A stretch of 64,000 bases of DNA from the NCBI GenBank assembly GCA_900317935.1, contig ONIU01000002.1, forward strand, positions 18,776 through 82,775, in the 5' to 3' direction. The position numbers and the translations under genes were made by a program. Shown here one piece after another: positions 28,801 through 37,900 of this stretch (its first letter is position 1; each line of letters begins with the position of its first letter). This DNA is from an uncultured bacterium. GTDB lineage: Bacteria; Muiribacteriota; Ozemobacteria; Ozemobacterales; Ozemobacteraceae. The notes beneath the pieces are model-generated. The model had not been told where the DNA came from. It saw nothing but the letters and a program-made list of their open reading frames with translations, and made no database searches.

Positions 28801-31783
28801 GTTTAAAATTCAAATCCGGATAATTATTATTAAAAATATCAACAAAATTTTTATTAACAATCAATGGAAAATCTGGTTTAAATCTTGAGTAGCTTTCTAA
28901 TTTCGAAGCATCTTTTAGAGAATCACCTATTATAGCATAATCTAATCTGGTCTCAACACTACCAATAGTTCCTGCTGACAGTTCTCCATAGCATAAACCA
29001 ATTCCTATTTTATATTCAAACAAATTATCATTAAGTCGTTCTTCATTAATTTTACTTAAATAATCCAACATCTGACATGACGTTATAAATGCTCTCTCAG
29101 CAGAAGTCTTTTCAGTGTCATCTCTATCAGCAAAAACTGCTTCTATAGCATCTCCTACATATTTATATATACGGCCACCATTTGAAGAAATAATTCTTGT
29201 CATTACAGCAAAATGTTTATCAAGAAGATCAGTTATCAAATCTGGGGAATACTGCTCACACATTCCTGTAAAATTGCGAATATCTGAAACAAGTACAGTT
29301 CCTTTAAAACTTTCAACATCTGAAACATCTTCAGAATTTTCTTTTTTACTCAAAGCTTCAACAGCATGATCAGATATCAAAGTCGAAAGCTCTTTTCGAA
29401 CCGATAGTTCTTTTGTCATCTGATTAAATTCATTACAAACCTGGCTAAATTCATCTTTACTGCTACTCTTAATTTCTATATCAAAATTACCTTCAGATAT
29501 TTTATCCAAAAGCCCTTTCAATTTACTAATAGGTCTAATAAATATTATTGAAGAATAATGTAGACAAGCTAGGAAAATAACAAAGGCAATAAAAATAACA
29601 ACAATGCAAATCCAGAATCTAGTAAAGATATCCATCTCCAAATCATGATAAAATACACCGCCAACAAAAATGACATCCTTATATTTTCTTGAAGGAACTG
29701 CCACCAAAGACTTGTTTTTATCGCGACTTGAAATAATAGTATTTTTAAAATAAGCTTGTTTAATTATATCTATACTGGAAGAATAAAAGTCATTTATATG
29801 CCTATCATTATTTTCTGGCCATATTTTTATACCATTAGAGTTAGCTTTATATGCTGAAAATATAAAGAAAGGTTCATTAACAGCAAAATATCTTAGAGAA
29901 GAAATAAATGTTTTTTCATCGAGACTGCTCTCATCCCAATATATACATATGGCATAACGAGGCTTTCCGTTAATATAGATATAATCAAAAATAAAGCTGT
30001 AGTTATTTTGCTCAAAATCTTTTGTAATAATTTTTCTTACATTATTATCTGTTATCTCAGGGATTAATTGTAAATCATCAATATTTTGCATCAATTCTTT
30101 CGAATTATTTTGATTTTTTGCGGAAGAATCACTTATTCGTTTAAGTAAAGAATTATATATATTTAAAAATACTTTATTTTGTCCAATAATTAAATTTTTA
30201 TCAGATTTAACTCCTTCTTTTTCATCACTACAATTTAAGAAGCAAAATGTAGGATTCAACTCATTCCCAAAATTATTTAAACATCCGCCTTTTTCATCAA
30301 TAACAGCCAAAGACAGTATAGGTAAATCTCTTTCACCTTTATTCAAATGGTTTAACATCCTGCTCAATATATCCATTGCTTCAGGAGATGTTTTTCCAAT
30401 AGAATTATCATATGTTTTATCTAGTTTGACAAAAGAAGCAGTAATATATTGATTGTTTAATATTTCCAAGAAGGCTGTTTTATACTCTTCCTGAGCTTGC
30501 ATCTTTGAATTATCAAATCTATTTATATTTAATTTTAGTTTTGATTGATTATTAAAAATATCTGTATGTTTATACTCTGAAATATAGCCATATGAAGCTA
30601 TTATCATCAAACCCAACGGCAAGCAGGCTGCAAGAAAATAAGTAGTAAAAAATCTAGACTTCAAAGAATAATTAGGCCATTTCCCTAGAAAGAAACCTCT
30701 TAAAATCAAAGATAAAATTATAATTAGTGCAACAATATCAAAAATTAGCAATTCTATCGGCATCTTAATTATTTCAAGAGTAGGTACAAATAAAACCGCA
30801 GCGTGAGTTTGATTCGGTCCTGTATAAAAAAAGGCCTCATACTTATTTACTATGCAGTCTTCTAATTTTGCTGGAGCACTATTTTTTTGCCAATAAGACA
30901 ATTCTTTTATATTTTTAGGAGTCCATTTGTCTAATATGGAAGAAAATTCTGGAATCTTTTTTAATTCTTCACTAGCAACCAATTCACCCGATTCAGGAAA
31001 TAACGGAATAAATGCTGCATAATTCTTGTTTTTATAATTCTTTTGTTTTTCTTTCAAATCATTGATTGCAAGTAATCTTCCAGCAGTTTTAGTATCTAAA
31101 TCTTTATCAATAAAAACAATAAAACCAAAATAATCACCGGTATCTTCATTTTTAAAATAATCCCAAAGAAACAGACTTGATTTATTATTATAATAAGCTA
31201 AGGAAGATTTTGAGCGTTGGCTTTCAGCAAATATAGAAGCTTTTATATTTTCTCCAAATACCAGCTTTGCAGTTTCTTCCCCCTTCATGCGATCTTCATT
31301 AGAATAAGAAGAATCATTTGAATTCACTTTAACTAAATATTCAAAAGTATTTGCCAAATATTCCTTTTCAACAGCAGTTTGATCATTTGTGTATAGAAGT
31401 CTTGCTTTCCCTGTAGAAGACTGGATTTTGAAAACTACAAGGCTATTTTTGGGAAAGGGGGATTTAAATATACTATCAGATCTGCTTTTTACATAAGTAA
31501 CAAGAGCACCTTCTTGAGAAGCATCACAAAACAATTCCGTATCAGATTTTAATACTTCACAAAAATGAGAAGAAATGGCCGCGAAACAATAAGAAAAATC
31601 AGAATTTGCAGCTAACGCTTCTGTTTCTTTATTCGCAATTTCTATACGTTCTTGTTCTTCCCAACGCCTATCTATAGAGACAAAGAATCTCCAGCCAATA
31701 TTCAAAAGCAACAAAGGGAAAAGCCATAAAATAATTGGCGAATAATTATTTTGTTTAGTAGTATTATTCTTCTGTTCACTCAT
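25889..31783 (-). CDS. Giant transmembrane adenylate cyclase with C1/C2-like complementary domains (copy 5, subfamily B)
   Basis: 1,964 residues, the shortest and most diverged complete copy. Domain 1 keeps D834 and D878, with GDSLKDASK placing Lys at both transition-state positions. Domain 2 has G1797 and E1841 in place of the metal Asp and keeps T1903, N1910 and R1914. It is therefore also expected to form one mixed active site between its two cyclase domains. The extracytoplasmic regions share the GxxYxAF and THAAVLFVP motifs with copies 3 and 4 but differ widely elsewhere. Its ATG at 31783 overlaps the end of the zinc-ribbon gene by 8 bases, a typical sign of coupled translation, and it is the first giant gene of the operon. 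Confidence 0.92.
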   Translation of the reverse strand: MSEQKNNTTKQNNYSPIILWLFPLLLLNIGWRFFVSIDRRWEEQERIEIANKETEALAANSDFSYCFAAISSHFCEVLKSDTELFCDASQEGALVTYVKSRSDSIFKSPFPKNSLVVFKIQSSTGKARLLYTNDQTAVEKEYLANTFEYLVKVNSNDSSYSNEDRMKGEETAKLVFGENIKASIFAESQRSKSSLAYYNNKSSLFLWDYFKNEDTGDYFGFIVFIDKDLDTKTAGRLLAINDLKEKQKNYKNKNYAAFIPLFPESGELVASEELKKIPEFSSILDKWTPKNIKELSYWQKNSAPAKLEDCIVNKYEAFFYTGPNQTHAAVLFVPTLEIIKMPIELLIFDIVALIIILSLILRGFFLGKWPNYSLKSRFFTTYFLAACLPLGLMIIASYGYISEYKHTDIFNNQSKLKLNINRFDNSKMQAQEEYKTAFLEILNNQYITASFVKLDKTYDNSIGKTSPEAMDILSRMLNHLNKGERDLPILSLAVIDEKGGCLNNFGNELNPTFCFLNCSDEKEGVKSDKNLIIGQNKVFLNIYNSLLKRISDSSAKNQNNSKELMQNIDDLQLIPEITDNNVRKIITKDFEQNNYSFIFDYIYINGKPRYAICIYWDESSLDEKTFISSLRYFAVNEPFFIFSAYKANSNGIKIWPENNDRHINDFYSSSIDIIKQAYFKNTIISSRDKNKSLVAVPSRKYKDVIFVGGVFYHDLEMDIFTRFWICIVVIFIAFVIFLACLHYSSIIFIRPISKLKGLLDKISEGNFDIEIKSSSKDEFSQVCNEFNQMTKELSVRKELSTLISDHAVEALSKKENSEDVSDVESFKGTVLVSDIRNFTGMCEQYSPDLITDLLDKHFAVMTRIISSNGGRIYKYVGDAIEAVFADRDDTEKTSAERAFITSCQMLDYLSKINEERLNDNLFEYKIGIGLCYGELSAGTIGSVETRLDYAIIGDSLKDASKLESYSRFKPDFPLIVNKNFVDIFNNNYPDLNFKPMDNTNSDAFYVSDKNLVTAFLEKTKNSFKLIKPLNKLDAQESDKATDNNNSLGSVDVEENFSFWRKFIPGSIFVITLAIIMSLGIYFVYTTAHNSEKIPLSVVNNRTLSQIICEEYAKTIFDIKCRDICIELQKTIDKVNENEITENFVSNSINQIINSDKSLNGIEINKRFVNADSFSKLNLSEKAKNATIDAVYNGRQGYLFWFDFYKDNRDKPVGYLVLSAPSKPIMESIPLLLSAFSKNEALVILKDKEAKKWYFSDNVPEYIKDGVIAADKNQSVVNEKDIRFIGNEYLYDLLGVTNKGIIDIGGKYYDLYLTRLCKLNKGNPRNALFWVFVIIVGFSITLWKVSKGTSRINTSIAAKLWVALLIVAVIPVVTVFFVFGLFRSEYYYVKCSVQRAELQKFEDLFEQKYKFYSPIGWNYIKTINESEELKTNIKVLDNDFETDSTGKEEHIKTFKTSINSWVKEITSKIKGEEELINFSIENVMVAGKNGWKLALLDDNKFNRLLGELADLNLKVKNSDISNYYKEQINNKFEDISLSSIKSVLGDDKYIGLIHNSDEPVYIQLSDGFYGLYSYRIVSDNSEGMILWVTKYDDFDYLKRLSEVLDTEYMINISDCQSYGCFKQQKDEFWRLALGGYANWISTSNNSISDYYKYGYREWYCIDGKTFLPDRKGILLLLSPEKNILNEIIILSVAFYLLLGISLLIIIHNTRNIADDIIIPINSLISGIREVKKENFAYRIDSDRTDELGALCLSFDKMIKGLDEKRLMSHMLSNTAKKVASKEGNISVGKTNLFLLYIGIPNFSSFQKEKKDNEIFASLTVQTSLVAGIIMEEGGEVDKIIGERLLAVFPEKNNKQDSAKAVYNAAKRILELEESKKLPFSVSIGINYGEVINGFLGIGNKRDFTVIGDAVNITARIEGLAENLKGNRCLLSNTFNELISGDIKTEYYGEVELKGKSQPMKVYSLV

Positions 31784-32228
31784 GAGATGTGGTTTTACTT
31801 TCTTCTAACTCCTTCTTTTTATTTTTTAACAAAAAGAAAGAATCAATAATTGAAAAAATATAACTTATAGTAAATAAATACATCCAGCCATTATTGCTAA
31901 TCTGGTCATTGAGCTTATTCATAGAAACCATTCTTCCGTGAAGAACTGCATCGTTAACAGCTTTTTGTATAACAGGAACTATATCGTAGCAATATGCAAC
32001 CAAAGAACCTATAACTACCAAAAATATAATCAATGCTCTAAGCTTGGCTCCCAAATACCAATCTCCAGCTCCAGGACACACAAGGTTAAGTATCAATAAA
32101 CGCCACTGACTTGGCAGTTTTGTTTCTTTCTTTTGCTCTTTACCGCAATATGAGCAATAAACAGCATCAGAAGCAATAGGTTTAGAACAATATACACATA
32201 CAGCCTGCTGATTATTATCTTCAGTCAT
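31776..32228 (-). CDS. Small zinc-ribbon membrane protein at the head of the cyclase operon
   Basis: 150 residues. Two CxxC pairs near residues 11-14 and 26-29 (CVYC, CSYC) form an N-terminal zinc ribbon. A hydrophobic stretch at about 45-80 includes CPGAGDWYLGAK, a Gly/Pro-rich turn like that of small TM2-type or zinc-ribbon membrane proteins, and a second helix lies at about 115-135. The C-terminus is charged (KNKKKELEESK). The start is supported by an AAGGA ribosome site 9 bases upstream of the ATG. It overlaps copy 5 by 8 bases and is the first gene after the predicted promoter. The function is not known; being cotranscribed with membrane cyclases suggests a role in their assembly or signalling, which is inference only. 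Confidence 0.82.
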   Translation of the reverse strand: MTEDNNQQAVCVYCSKPIASDAVYCSYCGKEQKKETKLPSQWRLLILNLVCPGAGDWYLGAKLRALIIFLVVIGSLVAYCYDIVPVIQKAVNDAVLHGRMVSMNKLNDQISNNGWMYLFTISYIFSIIDSFFLLKNKKKELEESKTTSHE

Positions 32229-32246
32229 TTCAAATCTTCCTTAATA

Positions 32247-32265
32247 TACGGAAAATATTTCCGTA
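32247..32265. promoter_or_regulatory. Palindromic operator-like site upstream of the cyclase operon
   Basis: A perfect inverted repeat, TACGGAAA-ATA-TTTCCGTA, with 8-base arms and a 3-base centre. It lies just downstream of the predicted minus-strand -10 box, over the expected transcription start and before the ribosome site. This position is typical of a repressor site. The cognate regulator is unknown, and the sequence does not match the CRP consensus TGTGA-N6-TCACA. Confidence 0.5.
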
Positions 32266-32266
32266 C

Positions 32267-32294
32267 ATTATATTTTACCTCAAACCTTTACCAA
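32267..32294 (-). promoter_or_regulatory. Candidate sigma-70-type promoter of the cyclase operon
   Basis: On the minus strand, TTGGTA (32294-32289) is followed after 16 bases by a perfect TATAAT (32272-32267). The start codon of the zinc-ribbon gene is about 40 bases further down. No other good promoter was seen upstream of the array, and the spacing between array genes is too short for internal promoters between copies 1, 2 and 3. Confidence 0.5.
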
Positions 32295-32450
32295 TACCAA
32301 CAAAAATTGCATCTTTAATTATCTCAAAAATCCAGTTTCTCAAAATATTATTGTTACAAAAATCAAAAAAAAAAACATTCAAACAAATAACTAGAATTAT
32401 AATTTAAATAATGATAAAATAGTTGTTCAATAAAATATTTGGAGTCAGTT

Positions 32451-32843
32451 ATGCAAAATCCTTTACTAGCAAAATGGGAAACAAAACTACAAGGTATTTT
32501 TGACAGAATAGACACCCAATTAGAAGAAAAATACGGTGACGCTTATCCGTTGCGATATAATCGTCCACCCCATGGCTGTGGTGTTACTCCAGATACAGAT
32601 GGATTATTTGAAATCGGAGTATCCTTTTCATTAGGAATCGCCTCTAAGCTTGGTCCTGGATATGTTTTCAGAGTCAAAATAGCTACTACAAGTCACGTAT
32701 CACCAGAATTCATGGAAAAAATAGAAGACGAGATTGTTGATACTCTCAGAGTAGAATTACCCAAAGAATTTCCTGACAAAGATTTAAAAGTTGCCAAAGA
32801 CGGTAAACATTATAAAATATATGGAGATTTAGATTTGAACTAA
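32451..32843 (+). CDS. Conserved-looking hypothetical protein, 130 residues
   Basis: A soluble protein of about 130 residues with no signal peptide or membrane segment. I do not recognise the family. It starts with a helical stretch, followed by a Gly-rich centre with YNRPPHGCGVTPDTDG and a block of alternating hydrophobic residues (FEIGVSFSLGIASKLGPGY, FRVKIATTS) that reads like a beta sheet, then a helix and a charged C-terminus. The ATG at 32451 is chosen because GGAG lies 6 bases upstream; a TTG four codons earlier would sit on top of that site. The gene is divergent from the cyclase operon and ends before a strong hairpin. A TATAAT at 32398-32403 could be its -10 box. Confidence 0.75.
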   Translation: MQNPLLAKWETKLQGIFDRIDTQLEEKYGDAYPLRYNRPPHGCGVTPDTDGLFEIGVSFSLGIASKLGPGYVFRVKIATTSHVSPEFMEKIEDEIVDTLRVELPKEFPDKDLKVAKDGKHYKIYGDLDLN

Positions 32844-32882
32844 TAGAAACCTTGAAAGAGGAGAGAAAATAGATTGAAGAAA

Positions 32883-32911
32883 GGCTGGCTAGATATATTA
32901 TCTAGCCAGCC
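32883..32911. terminator. Intrinsic terminator, probably bidirectional
   Basis: A perfect 13-base stem (GGCTGGCTAGATA and its complement) with a 3-base loop, followed on the plus strand by CCATTTTTA. It lies between convergent genes, 39 bases after the hypothetical gene and 28 bases before the end of the aminopeptidase gene. Confidence 0.85.
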
Positions 32912-32939
32912 CCATTTTTAGCAGTATTTTAAAGAATCA

Positions 32940-34247
32940 TTAATCACCAGAGAAGAATGATTTAAGTGCTTTCAACATATAGTAGTTATCTTTTACGCCA
33001 CACATTTCTCTGATTGAATGCATTGCCAACATCGGTACACCTACGTCTACCGAAGGAATACTTACGTGAGAAGCCGAAATAGGCCCTATGGTAGAACCAC
33101 CTTTCATGTTTGAACGATTAACAAAACATTGTGATGGTACCCCTGCTCTTTCGCAAATCTGTCTGAATACAGAACTTGTAATAGAATCAGAAGTATAACT
33201 GCGCTGACCGCTTTGTTTAATAGTAGGACCACCATTTACTATTGGTCTAGTTGTCGGGTCTTCCTTTTCCTTCAGATTAGGATGACATGCATGAGCGCCA
33301 TCGGCAGAAATAATAAAGGAAGAAGCCAAAGCCCTTAAGTAATCTTTGCGTTTTCCACCTAAGGTTAAAGTGACTCGTTCCAGCAAATCTGAAAGCATAG
33401 TTGAATCGGCACCCATTCTGCTGCCACTTCCAACTTCTTCATTATCAAAACAAGCTATAACACAAGTTGATCCTGGTTTTTCAGTCTGGCATATAGCATT
33501 TACAGCTGCATAAACAGACTGAAGATTATCTAATCTGCCAGAAGAAATATATTCATTATCTGGCCCAATCAAACAACCTTTCTGATATTCATACAGGAAT
33601 AAATCATAGTCAAGAATATCATCATAATCTACTACCAATTCAACGGTTAATAGCCCATGAAGATAGCCCTTACCTTCAAATTTAGCATTTACCTGACCAA
33701 CAAAAGGTAAAGTGTCTATCTGCTTATCATAAACATAACCATTATTCAGATTTGGATTCAAATGAATAGCCATATTCGGAATAATAGCCAAAGGTTTATT
33801 AATATTTATCAGTCTTTCTTTGGGTTTATAAATATTGTCACTTTTACATGTTACGCGACCTGCAATTGCTAAAGGTCTGTCAAACCAAGTGCTGAGAATA
33901 GGGCCGCCATAGACTTCTGTATTAAGTCTTAAATAGTGGTCTTTACTGACCCATTCAGGATTAGGTTTTATACGGAAGCCGGGTGAATCATTATGTGCAC
34001 CGACTATTTTGAAACCAGACTCAGCAATATCTTTGGAACCAACGATAAAAGCAATAAAAGCCGAGTCATTGCGAACAAAATAGTATTTGCCGCCGCGTTC
34101 TAACTGCCAGTCATCTGCTTCGTCCAAAGCTTTAAAACCATTTTCTTCCAGGATTTTCTTTGAAGAAGCAACAGCATGAAACGCAGTTGGGCTTTCATAG
34201 CAAAAATCAACAAGCTGTTGAGCATAAATTTTATCAGGATGAGGCAT
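32940..34247 (-). CDS. apeB: M18 family aspartyl aminopeptidase
   Basis: 435 residues, the usual length for M18 aminopeptidases, which remove N-terminal acidic residues from peptides in the cytoplasm using two metal ions. The metal-binding and catalytic motifs are all visible: H85 in GAHNDSPG, D268-N-E-E in the DNEEVGSGSR motif (E270 and E271 as catalytic base and ligand), and H410 in the C-terminal AMHSIREM. The substrate loop motif ADGAHACHPN is also present. No signal peptide is seen. The gene is transcribed alone, with a hairpin terminator just after its stop. It may help supply free amino acids to the fermentation pathway encoded later in the window, which is an inference from context only. 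Confidence 0.93.
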   Translation of the reverse strand: MPHPDKIYAQQLVDFCYESPTAFHAVASSKKILEENGFKALDEADDWQLERGGKYYFVRNDSAFIAFIVGSKDIAESGFKIVGAHNDSPGFRIKPNPEWVSKDHYLRLNTEVYGGPILSTWFDRPLAIAGRVTCKSDNIYKPKERLININKPLAIIPNMAIHLNPNLNNGYVYDKQIDTLPFVGQVNAKFEGKGYLHGLLTVELVVDYDDILDYDLFLYEYQKGCLIGPDNEYISSGRLDNLQSVYAAVNAICQTEKPGSTCVIACFDNEEVGSGSRMGADSTMLSDLLERVTLTLGGKRKDYLRALASSFIISADGAHACHPNLKEKEDPTTRPIVNGGPTIKQSGQRSYTSDSITSSVFRQICERAGVPSQCFVNRSNMKGGSTIGPISASHVSIPSVDVGVPMLAMHSIREMCGVKDNYYMLKALKSFFSGD

Positions 34248-34340
34248 AATCAGTCCTTATCGAATTTAGATATTCTACAAGCGAAAATCTATTTAATTCC
34301 ATCAATAATGCAAGACTTTTCTTAAAATTTTAAAAGGAAA

Positions 34341-34820
34341 TCAACCAAGCATATCTAATCTTTGCAAAGCAATCTGCTTAGCAGTAAGAGCTCTGTTGAG
34401 ATTAACGGTATCAGATGCGCTAATTCCCTGAGTCATTGCTTTTTGTATTATCTTTTCAGATTCACTTAGAAGTTTTTCTGCATCAGGTTCGGTAGTATCT
34501 ATCTTTTCAGTATTTCTAAGCTGTTCCATCATGTATTTGTATTTTTCAATTGGAGACATACCGTTTGTGCTCTTCATTTTGGAAACAGCAGAAAGAAGAT
34601 TTGACTCTGCTCCATTTTTTGTCAGTGTTCCGAAAGTATCTTTACCATTAACACTTTCCATGTAATCAGCAAGACTTTTTCTATTGTTTACAAGATTACT
34701 GGCGTAGTTTCGAATTTGTTCCTTCACATCATTGGATTCTTTTTCTTTTGTATCTGATGTGGAATAACGATTGAAAAAACTAGAAATAGAGCTATTAAGT
34801 GATGATAAGTCTATACCCAT
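34341..34820 (-). CDS. Hypothetical helical protein
   Basis: About 159 residues, soluble, rich in Ser, Asn, Lys and Glu, and predicted to be mostly helical. No family is recognised. The middle part (SPIEKYKYMMEQLRNTEK) and the end (LNRALTAKQIALQRLDMLG) look amphipathic, and the layout is like that of small export chaperones or needle-type proteins, but that is not enough for a call. Two starts are possible: a TTG at 34832 directly after AGGA, or the ATG at 34820 that begins MGIDLSS, with 12 bases between AGGA and ATG. The ATG is preferred. It lies between the sensor kinase and the aminopeptidase gene, 93 bases downstream of the latter. Confidence 0.65.
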   Translation of the reverse strand: MGIDLSSLNSSISSFFNRYSTSDTKEKESNDVKEQIRNYASNLVNNRKSLADYMESVNGKDTFGTLTKNGAESNLLSAVSKMKSTNGMSPIEKYKYMMEQLRNTEKIDTTEPDAEKLLSESEKIIQKAMTQGISASDTVNLNRALTAKQIALQRLDMLG

Positions 34821-34965
34821 TTTGTTTGCCAATCCTTTTTTTGTATACTTTGTTACCTATCATCGGCATAATTGGCAATATTATTGAGGGTATGCACCAC
34901 ATCATCTAAATCAAATAATACTAGTGGATTGAATAAGTCTAACTATTCAAAATTATAAAGAAAAA

Positions 34966-37900
34966 TTAAGCTAAGTAAGCTTTTATAATCTTCAAATCTT
35001 CAGAGATTTCAGACAAATGTATTCTTAATTCTCCTATTTTGCTAATAGCCTCTTCCATATTCCCCTCAGCAGCTTTCTCTTCGATAAATTTAGCAAGTTT
35101 CCAAGACTCGTTAGCAGACATCATTCCCACAAGGCCTTTAATAGAATGAGCTGTTTCTCGAAGTTTGTGAGAATCATTATCATTAATGCAATTATCTACT
35201 TCTATATCTAATGCAGCATATCTTCTATTATAAATTTCCTCTAATTTAATAATACTTTTGGAATTTGGAGAAATGCGAAGTTTAAAATCTGAATAATCAA
35301 TTCTTTTCAAATTACTTATTAATTCATCTTTGGAATTATTATCGCTGCTTTCTTCAGAATTTGTTTTTTCTGATATCATTTCTTCTGACTTTTTGTCAGA
35401 AACTTTTTCAGATTCTTTTCTTTTTTCTGATTCAGGAATATCCTTGTCTAACACAAAAACTGATGCAATAGCATCATACAAATCATTGGGGAAGAAAGGC
35501 TTCCCTAGATAATTCTGAGCACCTGCTGCTAAAATTTTATTTTTTTCTTCTTCCGAAGCAAATGCACTAACTGCAATTACAGGGATTTTTGAGATATTCC
35601 CAGACATCTGTCTGATTTCTTTTAGAGTTTTCATACCGTCTTTTTTCGGCATCTGAATATCAAGCAATATTCCATCATAATCTTGCTCTTTTAAAGCATC
35701 TAATACTTCAATTCCATTTCTGACAGAATGACATTTGCCTTTAAAACGTTTAATAACAGATTCTACGAAGAAAAGATTAACATCGTTATCATCTGCAACT
35801 AGCAAATTAAGAGGTTTCCCGTTTAAATAGAAGAATCTTTCTTTCAAATCAAGTTTTTCTTTCGAAGTGTTCTCATCTAACAGACCAACAGGAATAACAA
35901 GTTTAAGAGAAACAGTATCTGGTATTATTCCTGTATCTTCAATCTGCATAAAGCCGCCCATTGATTTAAGAATCATGCTATGCAGAGAAAGACCTGAAGC
36001 AAACTTTCTAGTAGAACTAGCACTATATGGATCAGCATAATCAATATCGTTGTCGATACTTTTTACGATTTCATCTCTAACTTTTTCATTAATACCGGAA
36101 ACAATAAAATAAATAACACCGGAATCTTCACTTACTTCAGTATAATCAATATTTACAAGAGTATTATTATTCACACATATTCCAGAACAATAATCAATTA
36201 CAGCTAGCAAAGACTGTCTGATATGATCTAAGTCACCGATAACAATTTCAGGCAACTTATTAATCGTTCTGAATAATATATTCTTATTATCTCTTTTCGA
36301 AAGAAAAGAAACATACTCTATTGTCTCATCAACTAAAACATTAAGTCTGAATGCCGACTTTTTTATATTTACTTTCCCGTTTTGAACTTCAGTAAGATTG
36401 AACATATCATTAATAAGACTCATTAATGATTTACTTGAAATTCTTAAAAGTTCTACAATTTGCCTCTGATTTTCATTATTACAAATAGATACAGCCATTT
36501 CAGACAATCCTATTATCGCAGTCATAGGCGTTCTTAATTCATGACTTGCATTAGCCAATAGACGGCTTTTTATCTGATTTGCTTCTTCTGCGCTGTTTTT
36601 AGCTTCCGTTAATTTTTCTTCTATTACTTTAAAAATACTTATATCATGTATATTCAGAAGAACAGCATTTTTATTAGCATACTCAATATTGGAAGCAGTT
36701 ATTTCGGCTGTGAAAACATCATCGTTTGCCTTTTTGAATTTACACTCTGATATAGAAGCATCTGACGAAGCTCTGAATTTGTATTCTACCTGATTGGATT
36801 CAACAATCAAGTCTTCTAATCTTTTGCCGACTAAGCTTTCCTCAAAACCAAAACAATTCTGCATACTCTTGTTTACCGCTAGAATCTCTGTCGTATCTTC
36901 ACTAATGACGCAAATAGGTTCTGGAGTATGATTAAAAATAAGTTGGAAATTACTTTGAGCTGATTCAATAGTCTTCATGTTTTCGCTGTTATATGCAATA
37001 CCATACAAAACCAGATACAAAATAAATGTTACCAGTAAAGCGATGAAAAGTAACCATACTTGAGTTGTAGCACTTTGATCAACATTGCTCAAACTCAAAA
37101 CTCCGTATGGATAATTTCCAAAAGAAGCTAAAGAGAAAAATGCACTGTGTTTTGTCATCATAGATAATATAGGAATATTATCTATAGGCTGAATTCCCTT
37201 ATCTACAAATAGTTTTATTTCACCGCATTTCTGATCAATAAAATTCTTATTATTCGAAACCATAATGCGGCCGCTATCATCTAAATCGACAATCATTGTC
37301 GGATAACGGTTAAGTTTTATGAGATTTTCCAAATCGTCCAACTCAATTTTAAAAATAAAAACTCCCAATATTTGTTTTCTATCGCTGGATAAAACAGTAT
37401 AATCTGCATAAAACCCGAATTTTTCATCAGAACTGTCTCTATATATAGATATTCCAGTATGCCTATTCAACCCATCAATAAAGTATTCTTTTGATGAAAT
37501 ATTCTGTCCTTCATGAAGAGAATCAAGTTCAGAAGAAACTAGAATATTGCCCTTCGAATCAGACAAAAATATTGATAAGCCAGGATTCTTATCATTTAAA
37601 GAAACAAGATAGTTTTTAACAACTTCTCTTATCTCATCATTATCTGGCTTAGATAAATAATTTGCCAATGTGGGGCTCTGCGACATTAAACGAGCCGAGG
37701 AAATAGCTGAATCTACACGCTGTTTTATAGCATTTTTAATATTAAAATTATAAGATTGGCTTTCATAATTTTGCTTAACTCTTTCCTGTCTGGTTATTAA
37801 ATTACTTCCTATTAAAACCAGTAAAGCAATTATTATTGAGGTTACATAAACAACGCCTGGAGAAATTAAAGAAAGAGTATTAAGTTTATGAAGTCTCTGA

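Noticed and set aside
32229..32450. Search for a CRP-type cAMP receptor binding site between the divergent genes
   Set aside because: No TGTGA-N6-TCACA-like sequence was found by eye; the palindrome present has a different sequence.
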